NCBI RefSeq assembly: GCF_017565305.1 | Contig: NZ_JAGEKP010000024.1 | Span: 1-64,000, forward strand | Reading direction: 5' to 3' | DNA: 64,000 bases | Origin: Leifsonia sp. TF02-11 | GTDB lineage: Bacteria; Actinomycetota; Actinomycetes; Actinomycetales; Microbacteriaceae | Shown: in pieces, positions 50,301 through 58,213 of the stretch | Layout: each line of letters begins with the position of its first letter | Position numbering within the stretch: position 1 is the first letter of the stretch | Program-made: the position numbers and the translations under genes | The notes under the pieces: generated by a model | The model's input: the letters and a program-made list of their open reading frames with translations, nothing else | What the model was told of the DNA's origin: nothing | The model's database searches: none

Positions 50301-50344
50301 AGCCTACGAGCGGGGCGATCGTGGGAGTTCCGCGCGGGAGGGGC

Positions 50345-51109
50345 TCAGGCGAGGAAGCGGATGGCCGCGTCGCGGAACTCGGCGGAGTCGAGGGCTCCCC
50401 GGTGATCGCCGGGCACGCGCACGAAGACGGCGTCGGGCAGGGTCGCGGCCACGGCCCCCAGCCCGGAGGTCATGACGTCGTCAGCGCCGGCAGCGACCAG
50501 CGTCGGCACCGCGGGGACGCCGGCGGCCGGGTCGAACGGCTGCGATCCGAGTCCCGCCATCAGGGCGAGCAGGGAGGCGGTGTCCCGTCCGGGCGCGCTC
50601 ACCATCGCTGCCATCATCCCGACGAGCGGGTCGGCTGCCCCATCGGCGGCCAGGCCGGAGCCCGCGTCGGCTTCCCCGGCTGCGCGCGCGGCGGCGCGCC
50701 CGACCGCGGCGACGTCGACCGCGGCGAACGGCTCGAACGGGCTCAGGCCGCCCAGCACCAGGCGGCGCACGCGGCCGGTCGCGCCGGGAAGCTCCCAGGC
50801 GAGTCGCGCCCCGAGGGAGTAGCCGACGACGTCGACGCCGACACCCGCGTCGAGCTCTGCAAGCACCCCTGCGAGGGCGGCGACGACACCGGCCGTCGTG
50901 GCCGCATCGCCCGCCACGGCGCCCGAGCGGCCGTGCCCGGGAAGGTCTACCACCTCCACGCTACGGCCGGCTGCGACGAGGTCCTCCGGCCACCCCGTCG
51001 CGACGAAGTCCTCCTCGCCGCTTGCTGCGAAGCCGTGCAGCAGCACGACGGGAGGGAGGGTGGAGGAGGGTGCGGGAAAGCTCTGGCGGGCCAGCGTGGT
51101 GGTGGGCAT
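50345..51109 (-). CDS. Alpha/beta hydrolase
   Basis: A 254-residue alpha/beta hydrolase: VVLLHGFAASGEED, nucleophile elbow VGYSLGARLA, acid in VAAGADDVM, His in VPGDHRGALD. Ala-rich middle part is unusually simple (AAVDVAAVGRAAARAAGEADAG). ATG at 51109; the frame upstream to 51169 lacks a ribosome-binding site. Divergent from the methyltransferase gene. Confidence 0.87.
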   Translation of the reverse strand: MPTTTLARQSFPAPSSTLPPVVLLHGFAASGEEDFVATGWPEDLVAAGRSVEVVDLPGHGRSGAVAGDAATTAGVVAALAGVLAELDAGVGVDVVGYSLGARLAWELPGATGRVRRLVLGGLSPFEPFAAVDVAAVGRAAARAAGEADAGSGLAADGAADPLVGMMAAMVSAPGRDTASLLALMAGLGSQPFDPAAGVPAVPTLVAAGADDVMTSGLGAVAATLPDAVFVRVPGDHRGALDSAEFRDAAIRFLA

Positions 51110-51174
51110 CGTCGTCCGTTCGTCGGCTGCGCAGCTCGCCCGCGCAGGTCGTCGGTGCGCGCTCCGCACCCGGT

Positions 51175-51194
51175 TTTTCTATGATAGTAGAAAA
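51175..51194. promoter_or_regulatory. AT-rich palindrome in the hydrolase/methyltransferase divergent region
   Basis: TTTTCTA (51175-51181) and TAGAAAA (51188-51194) flank TGATAG. The site includes TATGAT, a good -10, and is the only AT-rich patch in the 148-bp gap. Candidate operator overlapping the promoter. Confidence 0.55.
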
Positions 51195-51202
51195 TAAACT
51201 CC

Positions 51203-51228
51203 GAAATCGGTAGAGTCATCCCGATTTC
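51203..51228. promoter_or_regulatory. GAAATCGG palindrome before the methyltransferase gene
   Basis: GAAATCGG (51203-51210) is perfectly mirrored by CCGATTTC (51221-51228) with a 10-nt spacer, 30 bp before the methyltransferase start. Size and form fit a TetR-type operator; the TetR gene at 52340 is the nearest candidate. Confidence 0.6.
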
Positions 51229-51257
51229 ACCGGACACCCGACAGAAAGAGCTGCGCA

Positions 51258-52256
51258 GTGACCACATCGACCGCCACCACCACGACGACCCCCGAGGCCA
51301 TCGTCGACATCGCCATCGGCTTCATGGGGGCGAAGCAGCTGTTCGCCGCCAGCCGCATCGGCCTGTTCTCCGCCCTCGCCGACGCGCCCCTCGACGCCGC
51401 GGCGCTGGCGGCCGCGACCGGCGCCCCGCAGCGCCAGGTGCGCATCCTGGCCGACAGCATGGCCGCCCAGGGGCTGCTCACCCGGGAGGACGGGCACTAC
51501 GCCCTCACGCCCGACGCTGCCGCCTACCTCACCGGCGACCGCGCCGAGCTCGACCTCGCGCCGTTCCTCGCCTTCCTCGGCGCCACCAGCTACCCGCAGT
51601 GGCTCGGCTACGACGCCACGGTCGACACCGACGCCCCCGGCGTGCTCGAGCTCGACGAGTCCGGCTGGGGCGCCTTCCTCGCCGGCGTGATGCGCTACAA
51701 CGAGCTGCACGCCGCGATGCTCGCGCGGCACTTCGACTTCACGCCGTACCGCGACGCGCTCGACTTCGGCGGCCTCAGCCCCGCGTTCGCCGTCGAGGGG
51801 CTCAAGGCCAACCCCGAGCTGCGCGTGCGCTTCGTGTTCGACCCGCAGTCGGTCGAGCCGGTGCGGGAGGCCGTGCAGGCCGCGGGCTTCGGCGACCGCA
51901 CGGCCGTGGAGGGCGCCGACACCGCCGACGCTCAGCCCGGCGGCTCGCACGACCTCGTGCTGGTCAACCACGTCATCCACCGCTTCGACGCCGCTCAGAA
52001 CCGCGCGATCCTCCGCAACGCGCGCGCCGCGGCCGCCGAGGGCGCGACGCTCGTGCTGCTCGACTTCTTCCTCGACGACGACCCGCAGCAGCGCAAGATC
52101 GACGCGCTGCACGCCGGCGAGTACTACAACATCGACGGGACGGTCGTGTACCAGGAGTCGGTCGTGCGCGACTGGCTGGCCGACACCGACTGGCGCGCGG
52201 AGCGCACCGTCGCGCTGCCCGGCAGCCCGCGCATCCTGCTCGCGACGGCGGTCTGA
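51258..52256 (+). CDS. O-methyltransferase-like protein (winged-helix plus Rossmann domain)
   Basis: A 332-residue protein of the plant/Streptomyces O-methyltransferase type: a helical/winged-helix dimerisation domain at ~10-90 (FMGAKQLFAASRIGLFSALAD...LLTREDGHYALT) followed by the SAM domain. Motif I reads LDFGGLSPAFAVE where VDVGGGxG is usual, so the glycine-rich loop is altered. Later motifs VLVNHVIHRFDAAQNRAILRNA and GATLVLLDFFLDDD are typical. May bind a small molecule and methylate a phenolic hydroxyl, or may have lost SAM binding. Confidence 0.85.
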   Translation: MTTSTATTTTTPEAIVDIAIGFMGAKQLFAASRIGLFSALADAPLDAAALAAATGAPQRQVRILADSMAAQGLLTREDGHYALTPDAAAYLTGDRAELDLAPFLAFLGATSYPQWLGYDATVDTDAPGVLELDESGWGAFLAGVMRYNELHAAMLARHFDFTPYRDALDFGGLSPAFAVEGLKANPELRVRFVFDPQSVEPVREAVQAAGFGDRTAVEGADTADAQPGGSHDLVLVNHVIHRFDAAQNRAILRNARAAAAEGATLVLLDFFLDDDPQQRKIDALHAGEYYNIDGTVVYQESVVRDWLADTDWRAERTVALPGSPRILLATAV

Positions 52257-52276
52257 CCGCCGGTCGCACTCAGACG

Positions 52277-52315
52277 ACGCCGGGGGTCGGACACGGGAAA
52301 ACCGACCTCCGGCGT
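52277..52315. terminator. Hairpin between the methyltransferase and TetR genes
   Basis: ACGCCGGGGGTCGG (52277-52290) pairs with CCGACCTCCGGCGT (52302-52315), one mismatch, around an 11-nt loop. Located 20 bp after the methyltransferase stop and 24 bp before the convergent TetR stop: bidirectional terminator. Confidence 0.7.
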
Positions 52316-52339
52316 TGCGCGTTCGCCCGGGCCTGCGCG

Positions 52340-52933
52340 TCAGCCCGCTGTGATCCGCTCGAAGAACGCGTCCAGCTGCGCCGTCAACAGCGCCGGCGTC
52401 GACAGATCGGGAGCGATCAGGCTCATGATGTTCGCGCCCGCGTTGATGAGCACGATCTCGTCCACGAGCTGCTCGTCCGGCGTCTCCGTCACGATGTCGC
52501 CGTCCGCGCGGCCCTGCGCGAGGTACGACAGGAGCCCGGCCCGCCAGGCCACGAGGTGGTCGCGGTAGGCCTGGTGCAGCTCCTCGTTCGAGAGCGCGCG
52601 CTCCCAGAAGCTGAGGAGCACCCGGCCGGCCGTGATCGACTCCGCCGTGGTCGGGGCCGACGCGTAGACGATCGCGCGCAGCGCCGCCAGCCCGGTCTTG
52701 TCGCCGACCGCGGTCTCGACGCCGGAGCTCATCATGCCGAGGGCGCGCTCGTAGGTGCCCTGGATGATCTCGTCCTTGCCGGGGAAGTAGTGCTTCAGTG
52801 CGCCGTTCGCGAAGCCGGCCTCTGCGGCGATCTCGCGCATCGTCGCCGCCTCCAGGCCGCCCTTGACGATGAGTCCCCACGTGACGTCGATGATGTCCGA
52901 TCGCCGCTGGTCGTGGTCGATCACCTTGGGCAT
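52340..52933 (-). CDS. TetR-family transcriptional regulator
   Basis: A 197-residue TetR protein: HTH in residues ~10-55 (RRSDIIDVTWGLIVKGGLEAATMREIAAEAGFANGALKHYFPGKDEII), then a helical effector domain. ATG at 52933; the longer frame adds only 14 non-conserved residues. Upstream CTCCACAAGTGTAG (52968-52981) is an imperfect palindrome that may be its own operator. It may control the methyltransferase or the amidohydrolase-amine oxidase group on either side. Confidence 0.9.
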   Translation of the reverse strand: MPKVIDHDQRRSDIIDVTWGLIVKGGLEAATMREIAAEAGFANGALKHYFPGKDEIIQGTYERALGMMSSGVETAVGDKTGLAALRAIVYASAPTTAESITAGRVLLSFWERALSNEELHQAYRDHLVAWRAGLLSYLAQGRADGDIVTETPDEQLVDEIVLINAGANIMSLIAPDLSTPALLTAQLDAFFERITAG

Positions 52934-53023
52934 CGTTCTCCCTTCGACCCCGGACCGTCCCGGGAATCTCCACAAGTGTAGGGGAAAGACCGGAGCGGTC
53001 GGGAGCAGCGCGGCCCAGCGGCC

Positions 53024-54694
53024 TCAGGCGCGGGAGTACACCTGCTCGCCCGCGAAGTAGGTCCGCTCGGCGCGCAGAGTGACCAGCTCGGTGACCGGCA
53101 GCGCGAACGGGTCGCGGTCGAGCACCACGAAGTCGGCGGACTTGCCCGGCTCGAGCGACCCGGTGATCTCCCCGAGGCCCATCGCCCGCGCTCCGTTGAC
53201 GGTGAACACCTCGATCGCCTCGGGCAGGGTGATCGCCTGCTCCGGGCCGAGCACGCCCGACCGTTGCCCGAACGGGTCGGCGCGTGTGACCAGGCCCTGG
53301 ATGCCCTCCCACGCGTTCGGCGTCTCGCTCACCGGCCAGTCGGAGCCGCCGGCGACGAGCGCACCGGAGTCGATCAGCGACCGGTTCGGCTGCAGGCCGT
53401 TCACCTCCGCCGCCGGGCGGACGGTCCCGAGCGCGTCCGCGATGACCCCGGGGAACCAGAGGAACGGCGAGATGTCGGCTGCGACGCCGAGCTGCGCGAA
53501 CCGCGGGAGGTCGTCCGGCGCGATGAACTGGCCGTGCGCGACCTGATAGCGCGGGGCCGCGTGGCCGTCGGCGCGCACGGCCTCCACGGCGTCCAGCACC
53601 ATCCGCACCGCTGCGTCGCCTGTGCAGTGGATCTTCGCCGAGATGCCCTGCGCGGCCGTCTTCCGCAGCCAGCCGAGCAGTTCGTCCGCCGGCATCGTCG
53701 TGGAGCCATGGAAGTGGTCGCCGAATCCGTCGGCCGGGAGGTAGGGCGTGAGGAACGCTCCCGAGTGCGCCGGCGGTGTGCCGTCCAGGAAGATCTTGAC
53801 GAAGTCCGGGCGGTGGTGGAGGCTCGTCAGCTCGGCGCGGTGGGCGATCAGCTCGTCCCCGAGCTCCGCGTAGCCGAAGATCTGGTCGTTGACGGTCATC
53901 GAGGAGACGACCCACGCCTGCAGTTCGCCGCGCGCGTCCAGGGCCGCGAGGGCGCGCATCTGGTCGAGGGAGATCGCGGCGTCCTGGAACGCGGTGATCC
54001 CGTACGAGTGCAGGATCTCGATCGCGCGCGCGGAGGCGCGCTGCTGCTGATCGACGGTCAGCGCGACGGCGGGAGCTGCGACCTTCTCGACCAGGAGGCC
54101 CGCGGCCTCCAGGAGCACTCCGCTCGGCTCGCCCGTCTCCGGATCGCGCACGATCACACCGTGGTCGGGGTCGGCTGTGGAGGCGTCGATTCCGGCAAGC
54201 GCGAGCGCCCGGCTCGACGCCCAGCGGTTGTGGTGGCTGTCGTCGGTGAGCAGCACAGGGCGGCCGCCCGCCGCGTCGTCCAGCGCGCGCCGCGCCGCGC
54301 TGTGCGCCAGCTGGTCGAGCAGGCCGGTGCCCCAGCTGGTGCCGACGATCCACTCGTCGGGGCCGCGGGTGACGGCGTACGCGCGCACGGCCTCCAGGAT
54401 CCCGTCGAAGGACGCGGAGTTCGGGAACGTGAGCTCGAACAGCTCGGCCCGACCGGCGTGGGCGTGGTGGTTGTGCACGTCGACGAGGCCCGGCATCGCG
54501 AACGCGTCGCCGAGGTCGAGCGTGCGCGTGTCCGGACCGCGGTGCGCCCCCACCGCCTCCGCGCTGCCGACCGTCAGGATGCGGCCGTCGCGCACCGCCA
54601 TCGCCTCGGCGTACGGGTGCGCGCGGTCGACCGCGTACAGGCGGCCGGTCACGATGAGGTCGGCGAGGAGGCCGGCCGAGAGGGTGCCGCCCAT
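53024..54694 (-). CDS. YtcJ-type amidohydrolase
   Basis: A 556-residue amidohydrolase family 3 enzyme: LVDVHNHHAHAG metal site, PVLLTDDSHHNRWASS, KIFLDGTPPAHSGAFLTPYL, AKIHCTGDAAVRMVLDAVEAV, AGGSDWPVSETPNAWEGI and LEPGKSADFVVLDRDPF. ATG at 54694 follows the moaF-like stop by 2 bp, so it is co-transcribed with moaF and the amine oxidase. N-acyl amine hydrolysis to release a free amine for the oxidase is a reasonable idea, unproven. Confidence 0.9.
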   Translation of the reverse strand: MGGTLSAGLLADLIVTGRLYAVDRAHPYAEAMAVRDGRILTVGSAEAVGAHRGPDTRTLDLGDAFAMPGLVDVHNHHAHAGRAELFELTFPNSASFDGILEAVRAYAVTRGPDEWIVGTSWGTGLLDQLAHSAARRALDDAAGGRPVLLTDDSHHNRWASSRALALAGIDASTADPDHGVIVRDPETGEPSGVLLEAAGLLVEKVAAPAVALTVDQQQRASARAIEILHSYGITAFQDAAISLDQMRALAALDARGELQAWVVSSMTVNDQIFGYAELGDELIAHRAELTSLHHRPDFVKIFLDGTPPAHSGAFLTPYLPADGFGDHFHGSTTMPADELLGWLRKTAAQGISAKIHCTGDAAVRMVLDAVEAVRADGHAAPRYQVAHGQFIAPDDLPRFAQLGVAADISPFLWFPGVIADALGTVRPAAEVNGLQPNRSLIDSGALVAGGSDWPVSETPNAWEGIQGLVTRADPFGQRSGVLGPEQAITLPEAIEVFTVNGARAMGLGEITGSLEPGKSADFVVLDRDPFALPVTELVTLRAERTYFAGEQVYSRA

Positions 54695-54696
54695 CC

Positions 54697-55521
54697 TCAG
54701 GCGCCCGCGGGGTCGTACGCCGCCGGGTGCACGGTGTTCGACAGCAGCCGGCCGTGGGCGCCGAACGTGAAGTGCGTCGGCACCTCCCCCGACTCGTCCA
54801 GCCCGAAGAGCACGCCGTGCGAGCGGATGTTGCGCTGGTCGCGGTGGTCGGCGATGGTGACGGAGGCGCACGGGATGACCTTCTCGCGCCAGGCGAACAC
54901 GTAGATGCCCGGCCGGATCTGCCACACCGAGTTCTCGTCGGTGTCGGCCAATCCCTTCTCCGGTCCGGCCAGGCACTGCCAGGTGTACCAGTCCGGGCTC
55001 AGGTAGACGTGCTCGTAGGCGTGCTCGGCGCTGTACACCCACAGCACGCGCCGGCCGATCAGGGAGGTGGTAGGCGCGGGCTCGGGACCGGTGGCCTCCA
55101 CTCCCTCGAGGCGCGACGGCACGAACAGCTGCTTCACGGCGGTGTTGCCGGGGAAGTCGCCGCCGATCGCCTGGATGACCGACAGTGCGCGGCCGTTCGT
55201 CAGGTCGATGACCAGCGAGACGGCCTCGTTCGGATCGTACTCGTGGTGGAACTGCGCGAAGTACAGGCCGTCGTCGACCCGGAACGCCTCGTAGTCGTCC
55301 GCCCCCGTCGTCGGCGGGATCGGATCGCCCTCCCCCGGCCCGTACTCCCACTCCACGCGGGCCTCGCCGAAACGGTGCACGATGCGCGTGCCGCGGTCGT
55401 CGACGAGCGTGACGGTGCGGCCGGCGAGATCCGCGGTCAGCGGCGCCTTGTTGGCGTCGAAGCCGGGCGCCAGGCCGTCGAGCGGCAGCCAGGTGGAGGT
55501 GTCGGAGAGCGTGACGGACAT
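54697..55521 (-). CDS. MoaF-family protein
   Basis: A 274-residue protein with two lipocalin-like halves; TLVDDRGTRIVHRFGEARVEWEY in the first and the Tyr/Trp-rich LWVYSAEHAYEHVYLSPDWYTWQCLAG in the second match MoaF of the Klebsiella monoamine regulon. That context (next to an amine oxidase gene) is the same here: it lies 61 bp after the amine oxidase gene. Biochemical role not established in the family. Confidence 0.87.
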   Translation of the reverse strand: MSVTLSDTSTWLPLDGLAPGFDANKAPLTADLAGRTVTLVDDRGTRIVHRFGEARVEWEYGPGEGDPIPPTTGADDYEAFRVDDGLYFAQFHHEYDPNEAVSLVIDLTNGRALSVIQAIGGDFPGNTAVKQLFVPSRLEGVEATGPEPAPTTSLIGRRVLWVYSAEHAYEHVYLSPDWYTWQCLAGPEKGLADTDENSVWQIRPGIYVFAWREKVIPCASVTIADHRDQRNIRSHGVLFGLDESGEVPTHFTFGAHGRLLSNTVHPAAYDPAGA

Positions 55522-55582
55522 GGTGCTCCTTCGTCGGTCGGCGGGTCAGTCGGGGGGCGGTCTGTGGGTGGGCTGGCGGCGG

Positions 55583-57589
55583 TCAGTGCCCGCAGGTGCA
55601 GGAAGCGCCGCCTCCGCAGCTGGACGCACCCGCGGACCCGGAAGCGCCGTCGGGCAGGTCGAGCGCCGGGTTGCGGTCGAGGAAGCCGTACGGCTTGAAC
55701 GCGAATCCCGAGTAGTCGACGGGCATGACCGGCCAGTCTTCCGGCCGCGGGATGTGCGTCGGGCCGAACACGTGCCACAGCACGATGTTCTCGTCGACCA
55801 GCGAACGGTCGGCCGCGGTCCACGCCGGTAGGCCGGCGCCGCCCGCGTGGGCGTTCGGGTAGTCCCCCGCCGGGAAGCGCTCCGTCGGGTCGAACCGCGT
55901 CGCCCACAGGTGCTTGGTCGCGAACGTCGCGCGCCCGAACACGGTGGAGTCCGGCTGCGCCATCAGCGTCGCGCCGGGCTGCGGGATGAGGTGGAACGCC
56001 GTCGGCTTGCCGACCGCGTTCGTGCGGTCGGAGCTGGTGACCTCCCAGACCCGGGAGGTCGCCGGGTTCGCCAGCCTGCCGACCTCCGACTCGCGCTCGA
56101 TCGGGGTCGTCGTCCAGGTGAACGCGTTGCCGTACGGGTTGTCCGGTCCGGTCGGGATGCCGACGACGTCGACCTCGGAAAGCGAGTTGCGGTCGCCGTC
56201 GATCGCGACGTCCAGCCGCGCGCAGAACAGGTGCTGGTGCACCGGGGCGAAGAGTCCGGGTGCGATCTCGGTGGCGTGCGGGTCGCTGCTGCCGGGGATG
56301 CCGGCGCCGGCGAAGACGATGCCCGTCGCCTTGGCCTCCACCTGGATCGTGCCGTCGAGGTAGAAGTACCAGAAGAAGCCGTAGTCGTAGTTGCCGATCG
56401 TCGAGAAGTACGAGACGACCAGCCGCCGCGACCGGCGCACCTCCGCCTTGCCGGCGAGGTCGGTGTGCTTCCAGAGCACGCCGTAGTCCTCCTCGTGCAT
56501 GCAGACGACCTGCGGGATGGTGACCGGGTTGCCGTGGTCGTCGGCCACGACGCCGTCGAAGTAGTGGATGACGCCGAGGCAGTCGCAGCCGAGCGCGAGC
56601 GTGTTGGCGTTCTTGCCGAGCAGGTACTCGCCCGCGTCGAAGTAGCTGATCCAGAACCGGGTCGCGGTGGTGTCGCCGTAGGGCACGACCATCTCGGGCA
56701 CCGATGCGCGGTAGAGCACGGAACGGTCCTCGTCGCCGTCGCGGAAGGTCACCTGGTTGAGCACCAGTCCCTCGCGCGCGTTGAAGCCGACCCGGAACTT
56801 CCAGTTCTCCCACTCGACCGCCTGACCGTCGACGTGGAAGCTCGGCCCCTCCGGCTGGGTGATCTCGATGGGCTTGAGGGAGGTGCGGGCCGGGCCGATC
56901 GTGGCGGCGTCGTAGTTGCCGTCGAGGTCGGGCACCGGGACGTCGCCGTCGTCCTCGACGCGGATCACCTCGCCGCGCGTCAAGTCGATGTGGACGATGA
57001 GCCCCTCGACCGGGTGCGACCACGGCGAGTCGTCCTCGGTGCTGCGCAGGAAGGTGAGGCTGCGGATCGCCCGGCGGCCCACCTCGTCGGCGCGGTTGAA
57101 GTGGCCGGGCGCGAGCGGCGCGCAGAACGCGAGGTCGATGCGATCCTCGAGGCCGCGACGGCGCATCGCGGCCTGCCACTCTGGCGACGCCTTCGCGATC
57201 TCCTCGGCGCGGGCGTACTCCTCGAACAGGTACTGCGGCTGCCCGTAGGGCGCCTCCGCGGTGTTCAGCTCGCGGTGGTCGACGACCTCCCCGGCCGTGA
57301 CCGACACGACCGCCTCCGCCGAGCGGCCGGTCGCGGTGTCGAGGAGCACGAACAGGAGACGGCGCTCGATCGGGTCGCCCTCCCGGAAGCCGGCCACGAC
57401 CTCTCGCTCGGGCTCGACCGGAAGCACGTTGGGGAAGCGCGTGGTCTCGGTGACGAGCCCGGCGGCCTCCAGGATCGCGCGGCCCGCGGCGATCTCCGCC
57501 GCGGTGAGGGCGTCGAGGGGGTGGCTGACGGCGACCGGGCTGGTGGTCGTCGACGTGTGAGCGTGGGCGACGGCGTCATGGGGGGACAT
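55583..57589 (-). CDS. Copper-containing primary amine oxidase
   Basis: A 668-residue quinoprotein that oxidises primary amines to aldehydes with O2, releasing NH3 and H2O2. The topaquinone precursor Tyr is in STIGNYDYGFFW (N-Y-D/E), copper ligands are the HQH of PVHQHLFCARLD and the later His of HIPRPEDWPVMP, and the Asp base region is WISYFDAGEYLLG. Close in form to actinobacterial phenethylamine/tyramine oxidases (~640 residues). The C-terminal tail is extra: GASSCGGGASCTCGH, with three Cys and a His. No signal peptide is evident. ATG at 57589. Confidence 0.94.
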   Translation of the reverse strand: MSPHDAVAHAHTSTTTSPVAVSHPLDALTAAEIAAGRAILEAAGLVTETTRFPNVLPVEPEREVVAGFREGDPIERRLLFVLLDTATGRSAEAVVSVTAGEVVDHRELNTAEAPYGQPQYLFEEYARAEEIAKASPEWQAAMRRRGLEDRIDLAFCAPLAPGHFNRADEVGRRAIRSLTFLRSTEDDSPWSHPVEGLIVHIDLTRGEVIRVEDDGDVPVPDLDGNYDAATIGPARTSLKPIEITQPEGPSFHVDGQAVEWENWKFRVGFNAREGLVLNQVTFRDGDEDRSVLYRASVPEMVVPYGDTTATRFWISYFDAGEYLLGKNANTLALGCDCLGVIHYFDGVVADDHGNPVTIPQVVCMHEEDYGVLWKHTDLAGKAEVRRSRRLVVSYFSTIGNYDYGFFWYFYLDGTIQVEAKATGIVFAGAGIPGSSDPHATEIAPGLFAPVHQHLFCARLDVAIDGDRNSLSEVDVVGIPTGPDNPYGNAFTWTTTPIERESEVGRLANPATSRVWEVTSSDRTNAVGKPTAFHLIPQPGATLMAQPDSTVFGRATFATKHLWATRFDPTERFPAGDYPNAHAGGAGLPAWTAADRSLVDENIVLWHVFGPTHIPRPEDWPVMPVDYSGFAFKPYGFLDRNPALDLPDGASGSAGASSCGGGASCTCGH

Positions 57590-57724
57590 GCGACCAGTAT
57601 CCGACGCGCTGAGGGCCGTTTCGTCGGCTGGGGACCGACCGTACCGATCCAGTCAAGCGACGTGCGCCGCCGGCACACCCCGCCGCGGCGATTCGCCCCG
57701 AGAGCGCGCGCCGGGCGCACGGTG

Positions 57725-58154
57725 ATTCGTCACGAATCCCGTGATTCGTGCCACGAATGTCGCGATTCGTCACGAATGTTCGCCGGGCCGGGCAGGTCGT
57801 GATTCGTGACGAATGTCGGGATTCGTGCCACGAATGTTGCGATTCGTCACGAATGTAGCGATTCGTGCCACGAATGTCGGGATTCGTCACGAATATTCGC
57901 AGGCCCGGTGGACGGCGATTCGTGACGAAAGCGCGCGGGCTCGGTGAACGGCGATTCGTGACGAGAGCGCGCGGGCTCAGTGGACGGCGATTCGTGACGA
58001 AAGCGCGCGGGCTCGGCGGACCGCGATTCGTGACGAATGTCGCGATTCGTGCCACGAATGTCGGGATTCGTGACGAATGTGCGCGGGCTCGGCGGACCGC
58101 GATTCGTGACGAATGTCGGGATTCGTGGCACGAATGTCGGGATTCGTGACGAAT
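57725..58154. repeat. Second palindrome array (17 sites) of the same family as 1144-1655
   Basis: Fills most of the 624-bp gap 57590-58213 between the AraC-type gene end and the amine oxidase start. It has 13-bp (ATTCGTSACGAAT) and 15-bp (ATTCGTGSCACGAAT) palindromes separated by 6 bp in three A-B-A triads (57725-57777, and two near 58025-58154) and one A-B-A-B-A run (~57810-57890), plus three single, partly decayed 13-mers at 36-bp period (~57925-58010). Neighbouring centres in the modules are 20 bp apart, about two helical turns. The remaining ~130 bp next to the amine oxidase start contain TTGACT (minus strand) but no other clear signal. Confidence 0.9.
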
Positions 58155-58213
58155 GTGTGCGGGGCGGTGGACGCAGGGCGCGCGCGGCGGGGCGGCGCAG
58201 GCAGGAGGCGCGC

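Noticed and set aside
57847-58149. ORFs on both strands through the second palindrome array
   Set aside because: Same reason: they follow palindromes and change frame between units.
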